Assembly: GCF_029714945.1 (NCBI RefSeq)
Contig: NZ_CP121634.1
Span: forward strand, 4,361,001 to 4,425,000
Direction: 5' to 3'
From: Bradyrhizobium sp. CIAT3101
Lineage (GTDB): Bacteria; Pseudomonadota; Alphaproteobacteria; Rhizobiales; Xanthobacteraceae
Length of the DNA stretch: 64,000 nucleotides
The notes beneath the pieces are model-generated. The model did no database searches, was not told the DNA's origin, and saw only the letters and a list, made by a program, of their open reading frames with translations. Both the position numbers and the translations under genes were made by a program. Shown piece by piece: positions 58,244 through 64,000 of the stretch; the stretch's first letter is position 1; each line of letters opens with the position of its first letter.

Positions 58244-59968
58244 ATGGACGCCAAGACCAACATCAAGCAGAGGCTGCCGAGCCGTCACGTGACGGAAGGC
58301 CCTGCGCGTGCGCCCCACCGGTCCTACTTCTACGCCATGGGCCTGACCACCGATCAGATCCATCAGCCCTTCGTCGGCGTCGCCTCGTGCTGGAACGAGG
58401 CTGCCCCTTGCAACATCGCTCTGATGCGCCAGGCGCAGGCGGTGAAGAAGGGCGTCGCATCCGCCGGCGGCACCCCCCGCGAATTCTGCACCATCACCGT
58501 CACCGACGGCATCGCCATGGGCCATGACGGCATGCGCTCCTCGCTGCCGTCGCGCGAATGCATCGCCGACTCCGTCGAGCTGACCGTGCGCGGTCACGCC
58601 TACGACGCGCTGGTCGGCCTTGCCGGCTGCGACAAGTCGCTGCCCGGCATGATGATGGCGATGGTCCGCCTCAACGTGCCCTCGATCTTCATCTACGGCG
58701 GCTCGATCCTGCCCGGCAATTTCCGCGGGCAGCAGGTCACCGTGCAGGACATGTTCGAGGCCGTCGGCAAGCACTCGGTCGGCGCCATGTCGGACGAGGA
58801 TCTCGACGAAATCGAGCGCGTGGCGTGCCCCTCGGCCGGCGCTTGCGGCGCCCAGTTCACGGCCAACACCATGGCGACCGTCTCGGAAGCCATCGGGCTC
58901 GCACTGCCTTACTCGGCCGGCGCTCCGGCACCGTATGAAATCCGCGATGCCTTCTGCATGACCGCGGGCGAGAAGGTCATGGACCTGATCGCCCAGAATA
59001 TCCGGCCGCGCGACATCGTCACCCGCAAGGCACTGGAGAATGCGGCTGCCGTCGTCGCTGCATCCGGCGGCTCAACCAATGCTGCACTGCACTTGCCGGC
59101 GATCGCGCATGAGTGCGGCATCAAGTTTGACTTATTCGACGTCGCCGAAATCTTCAAAAAGACACCATATGTCGCGGATTTGAAGCCGGGTGGCCGTTAT
59201 GTCGCCAAAGACATGTTTGAAGTAGGTGGCATACCGCTTCTGATGAAGACGCTGCTCGACAACGGATTTCTCCACGGCGACTGCATTACGGTCACCGGTC
59301 GAACGATCGCCGAAAACCTCAAAAGCGTGAAGTGGAATCCGCACCAGGACGTGGTGCACCCGGCAGACAAGCCCATCACCGTCACAGGCGGTGTGGTCGG
59401 TCTGAAGGGCAATTTGGCGCCAGAAGGTGCGATCGTGAAAGTCGCGGGAATGTCCAACCTCAAGTTTACCGGTCCGGCCAGGTGCTTCGACCGCGAGGAG
59501 GATGCTTTCGAGGCGGTCCAGAAGCGCACCTACAAGGAAGGCGAAGTCATCGTGATCCGCTACGAGGGCCCCAAGGGCGGCCCCGGCATGCGGGAGATGC
59601 TTCAGACCACCGCGGCGCTGACCGGCCAGGGCATGGGCGGTAAGATCGCACTCATCACCGACGGCCGCTTCTCCGGCGCCACCCGCGGCTTCTGCATCGG
59701 CCATGTCGGGCCTGAGGCTGCGGTCGGCGGCCCGATCGGGCTGCTCGAGGACGGCGACATCATCGAGATCGACGCCGACAACGGGACTCTTAACGTAAAA
59801 TTGAGCGACGCCGAGCTCGCCCAGCGCAAAACCAAATGGAGCGCTCGCGCGACTAACCACACGACGGGCGCGCTCTGGAAATATGCCCAACAGGTTGGAC
59901 CAGCGGTCGGGGGGGCAGTGACCCATCCGGGCGGCGCGCACGAGAAGCAGTGCTATGCGGACATCTAG
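58244..59968 (+). CDS. ilvD: Dihydroxy-acid dehydratase
   Basis: Fourth step of isoleucine/valine synthesis, dehydrating dihydroxy-acids to 2-keto acids. 574 residues. The iron-sulfur cluster Cys are in [22 protein letters not shown] and [12 protein letters not shown]; the later block [31 protein letters not shown] is also typical. It lies upstream of a gene that overlaps its end by 14 bases. Confidence 0.97.
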   Translation: MDAKTNIKQRLPSRHVTEGPARAPHRSYFYAMGLTTDQIHQPFVGVASCWNEAAPCNIALMRQAQAVKKGVASAGGTPREFCTITVTDGIAMGHDGMRSSLPSRECIADSVELTVRGHAYDALVGLAGCDKSLPGMMMAMVRLNVPSIFIYGGSILPGNFRGQQVTVQDMFEAVGKHSVGAMSDEDLDEIERVACPSAGACGAQFTANTMATVSEAIGLALPYSAGAPAPYEIRDAFCMTAGEKVMDLIAQNIRPRDIVTRKALENAAAVVAASGGSTNAALHLPAIAHECGIKFDLFDVAEIFKKTPYVADLKPGGRYVAKDMFEVGGIPLLMKTLLDNGFLHGDCITVTGRTIAENLKSVKWNPHQDVVHPADKPITVTGGVVGLKGNLAPEGAIVKVAGMSNLKFTGPARCFDREEDAFEAVQKRTYKEGEVIVIRYEGPKGGPGMREMLQTTAALTGQGMGGKIALITDGRFSGATRGFCIGHVGPEAAVGGPIGLLEDGDIIEIDADNGTLNVKLSDAELAQRKTKWSARATNHTTGALWKYAQQVGPAVGGAVTHPGGAHEKQCYADI

Positions 59969-60779
59969 GCGTACCATTGTTGCGTTTGTGTTGGGGGCTA
60001 CCGCGCTGGCCGCGCCGGCGCTCGCTTTCGACGGCGCGCCGGTCAACCAGAAGGATGCGACCATCCCGGTCGTGACCACCTTGCCCGGTGCTGCGGGAAC
60101 GGTGCGCAAGTCGGCGCCGCCGGTTGCGCCCCAGGAAACCTCGCTCAGCGCCCTGCAATATGCCGCCGAGGGCGGTCACCCGATCGCGCAGTGGAAGCTC
60201 GGCCGCATGTACGCCAATGGCGACGGCGTCGCCCAGGACGATGTGCGCGCCTTCGACTATTTCACCAAGATCGCGAACGCGCATGCCGAGGACAGCCCGT
60301 CGGCGCCGCAGGCGCAGGTCGTGGCGAACGCCTTCGTCGCGCTCGGCCGCTATTATCTGAGCGGCATCCCGAATTCGAAGATCAAGGCCGACCCGGATCG
60401 TGCACGGGAGATGTTTTCCTATGCCGCCTCCTATTTCGGCAATGCGGACGCCCAGTACGACCTCGCCCGGCTGTATCTGAAGACGCCGGACGCTTCGCGC
60501 GAAGATTTCCGCTACGGCGCGCGCTGGCTCGGCCTGGCCGCCCAGAAGGGCCAGCATGAGGCCCAGGCGCTGCTCGGACAGATGCTGTTCAACGGCGACC
60601 GCCTGCCGCGGCAGGCCGCGCGTGGACTGATGTGGCTGACGCTCGCGCGTGACAGCGCCGGCACCGACGAGACCTGGATCAAGGAAAACTACAACCGCGC
60701 CTTCGCCAAGGCGTCGGACGACGACCGCGCCATGTGCCTGCAGATGCTGGAGCAGTGGGTGCAGGGCCGCCGCGAGTAG
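59955..60779 (+). CDS. Periplasmic Sel1-repeat protein, ExoR-like
   Basis: A 274-residue secreted protein (signal about 1-24, [13 protein letters not shown]) made of Sel1-like repeats: [68 protein letters not shown]. Length, signal and repeat plan match ExoR of rhizobia, the periplasmic inhibitor of the ExoS/ChvI system that governs exopolysaccharide and motility. The ATG at 59955 lies within the end of ilvD (14-base overlap). The ExoR call is from resemblance only. Confidence 0.8.
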   Translation: MRTSRRTIVAFVLGATALAAPALAFDGAPVNQKDATIPVVTTLPGAAGTVRKSAPPVAPQETSLSALQYAAEGGHPIAQWKLGRMYANGDGVAQDDVRAFDYFTKIANAHAEDSPSAPQAQVVANAFVALGRYYLSGIPNSKIKADPDRAREMFSYAASYFGNADAQYDLARLYLKTPDASREDFRYGARWLGLAAQKGQHEAQALLGQMLFNGDRLPRQAARGLMWLTLARDSAGTDETWIKENYNRAFAKASDDDRAMCLQMLEQWVQGRRE

Positions 60780-60792
60780 TTCGGCAGCAAAG

Positions 60793-60924
60793 CTGCCGTA
60801 GGGTGGGCAAAGCGACTTGTCCGCCGTAGCTCGAAGAGCGAAGGCGGAAGCGTGCCCACCACCTGTTTCGATCATGAAGAGATCGGGGGCACGGCGCTTT
60901 GCGCCGTTGCCCACCCTACGGCAG
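60793..60924. repeat. 132-bp element with perfect 18-bp terminal inverted repeats
   Basis: The ends CTGCCGTAGGGTGGGCAA (60793-60810) and TTGCCCACCCTACGGCAG (60907-60924) are perfect inverted repeats. Inside are further motifs such as AAGCGTGCCCACC. The GTAGGGTGGGCAAAG core is a widespread extragenic repeat of Bradyrhizobium and relatives. No coding content. A short hairpin GGCAGC/GCTGCC at 60783-60797 precedes it. Confidence 0.85.
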
Positions 60925-60961
60925 TTGTGACGGCCGCTGGCTGCTGCCAACTCCGCGAAGC

Positions 60962-61759
60962 TTACGCCGCCTCCAGATCCAGATCCGCCCACACCGGCAC
61001 GTGGTCCGACGGCTTCTCCCAAGCCCGCACATAGCTGTCGATGCCGACATTGGCGAGCTTGTCGCTGGCCTGGGGTGACAGCAGCAGATGGTCGATGCGC
61101 AGGCCCTGGTTCTTCTGCCAGGCCCCGGCCTGGTAGTCCCAGAAGGTGTAGAGCCCGGGCTCGTCGGTGACGGCGCGCAGGGCGTCGGTCAGGCCGAGGC
61201 CGAGCAGGGACTGGAAGCTCTCCCGCGTCTCGGGCTTGAACAGGGCATCCTCGGTCCAGGCGGCGGGATTGTGGACGTCCCGGGCATGCGGGATGACGTT
61301 GAAGTCGCCTGCGAGGATCAGCGGCTCCTCGGTCTTAAGACGCTCCTTCGAATACTCAAGAAGCCGCGACATCCATTTGAGCTTGTAGGGATATTTCTCG
61401 GTCCCGACCGGATTGCCATTGGGCAGATAAAGGCAAGCGATGCGCAGCACGCCGCGCTTGAGCGTCACCACGCCCTCGAGGAAACGGGCGTGCGCGTCCT
61501 CGTCGTCGCCGGCGAGCCCTGACTTGGTCTCGTCGAATTTGAGCTTGGAGAGCAACGCGACGCCGTTGAACGTCTTCTGTCCGTGGGTCACCACGTTGTA
61601 GCCGAGCGCCTCGATCTCCAGCCGCGGGAAGGCGTCATCGACGCATTTGATCTCCTGCAGGCAGACGATGTCCGGCTGGCACTCCTTCAGCCACGTCAGC
61701 AGCAGATCGATCCGCTGCCGGACCGAATTCACGTTCCAGGTGGCTACTCTGATGGGCAT
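60962..61759 (-). CDS. xthA: Exodeoxyribonuclease III / AP endonuclease
   Basis: DNA repair enzyme cutting at abasic sites and trimming 3' ends. 265 residues from MPIRVATWNVNSVRQRI at 61759. Catalytic residues: Glu in CLQEIK, LAGDFNVIPH, and the His in PSDHVPVWADL. LDYLLLSP-type segment reads LRIDHLLLSPQ. The longer frame upstream lacks homology. Convergent with the repeat element. Confidence 0.96.
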   Translation of the reverse strand: MPIRVATWNVNSVRQRIDLLLTWLKECQPDIVCLQEIKCVDDAFPRLEIEALGYNVVTHGQKTFNGVALLSKLKFDETKSGLAGDDEDAHARFLEGVVTLKRGVLRIACLYLPNGNPVGTEKYPYKLKWMSRLLEYSKERLKTEEPLILAGDFNVIPHARDVHNPAAWTEDALFKPETRESFQSLLGLGLTDALRAVTDEPGLYTFWDYQAGAWQKNQGLRIDHLLLSPQASDKLANVGIDSYVRAWEKPSDHVPVWADLDLEAA

Positions 61760-61893
61760 GGGCGAGGGCTCCGGGCAGGGGCCTTGGTTAGAACAAAATG
61801 CAAACCTGCCCGTCAAGGATGCCGCAAAATCTCCCACAAAATTAACCCGGCTTAAGCCGGCCCTGGGCCATTGATGCGGAAAAGGTTTTTCAA

Positions 61894-64000
<2,107 letters not shown>

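Overview
The window reads as a stretch of chromosome from a high-GC alphaproteobacterium, most likely Bradyrhizobium or a close relative. The evidence is a pyruvate dehydrogenase E1-beta with its own lipoyl domain, a pdhA-pdhB-DUF5076-pdhC-lpdA order, a FixL/FixJ-style regulator set, many aromatic and sugar-acid catabolic genes, and REP-like palindromes typical of that group. No tRNA, rRNA, CRISPR array, transposase or phage gene was seen.

Layout. 1-1.7 kb: a two-component pair (kinase cut by the window edge). 1.8-9.99 kb: a NIPSNAP protein, kdsA with an overlapping MFS gene, a chemoreceptor, a universal stress protein, a ModA-like binding protein, queF and enolase. 10-18 kb: an oxidoreductase gene broken by a one-base frameshift, a Tat-exported metallo-hydrolase, an FMN reductase, an FtsB-like division protein, a GAF/Fis regulator with a perfect palindrome before an aldehyde dehydrogenase, and a secreted phosphodiesterase. 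18-24.5 kb: the pyruvate dehydrogenase operon, interrupted by a DUF5076 gene, a yeast-type cytosine deaminase and a small membrane protein. 24.6-32.2 kb: a threonine-synthase-like enzyme, a Bug-type binding protein, a multi-PAS kinase with two response regulators, and a cluster of small cysteine proteins. 32.2-37.2 kb: a lytic transglycosylase, a membrane adenylate cyclase and two small genes.

37.2-43.5 kb is a GntR-controlled catabolic cluster for an aromatic compound (flavin hydroxylase, extradiol dioxygenase, FAH-family hydrolase, transporter), followed by a cytochrome b561. 45.5-50.4 kb is a LysR-controlled cluster that looks like galactarate/talarate use (transporter, acid-sugar dehydratase, RraA-fold lyase, SnoaL-like protein). 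Around and between these, 44.5-57.4 kb is rich in cobalt, nickel and B12 genes: cbtB-cbtA, a TonB receptor behind a cobalamin riboswitch, and an rcnR-rcnA pair with its operator. The receptor/riboswitch unit lies between copies of neighbouring sequence: a 43-bp direct repeat, a cbtA fragment and an rcnA 3'-end fragment, which point to past rearrangement.

57.5-64 kb returns to core genes: ilvD overlapping an ExoR-like Sel1-repeat gene, exodeoxyribonuclease III, and a hybrid sensor kinase cut by the window end.
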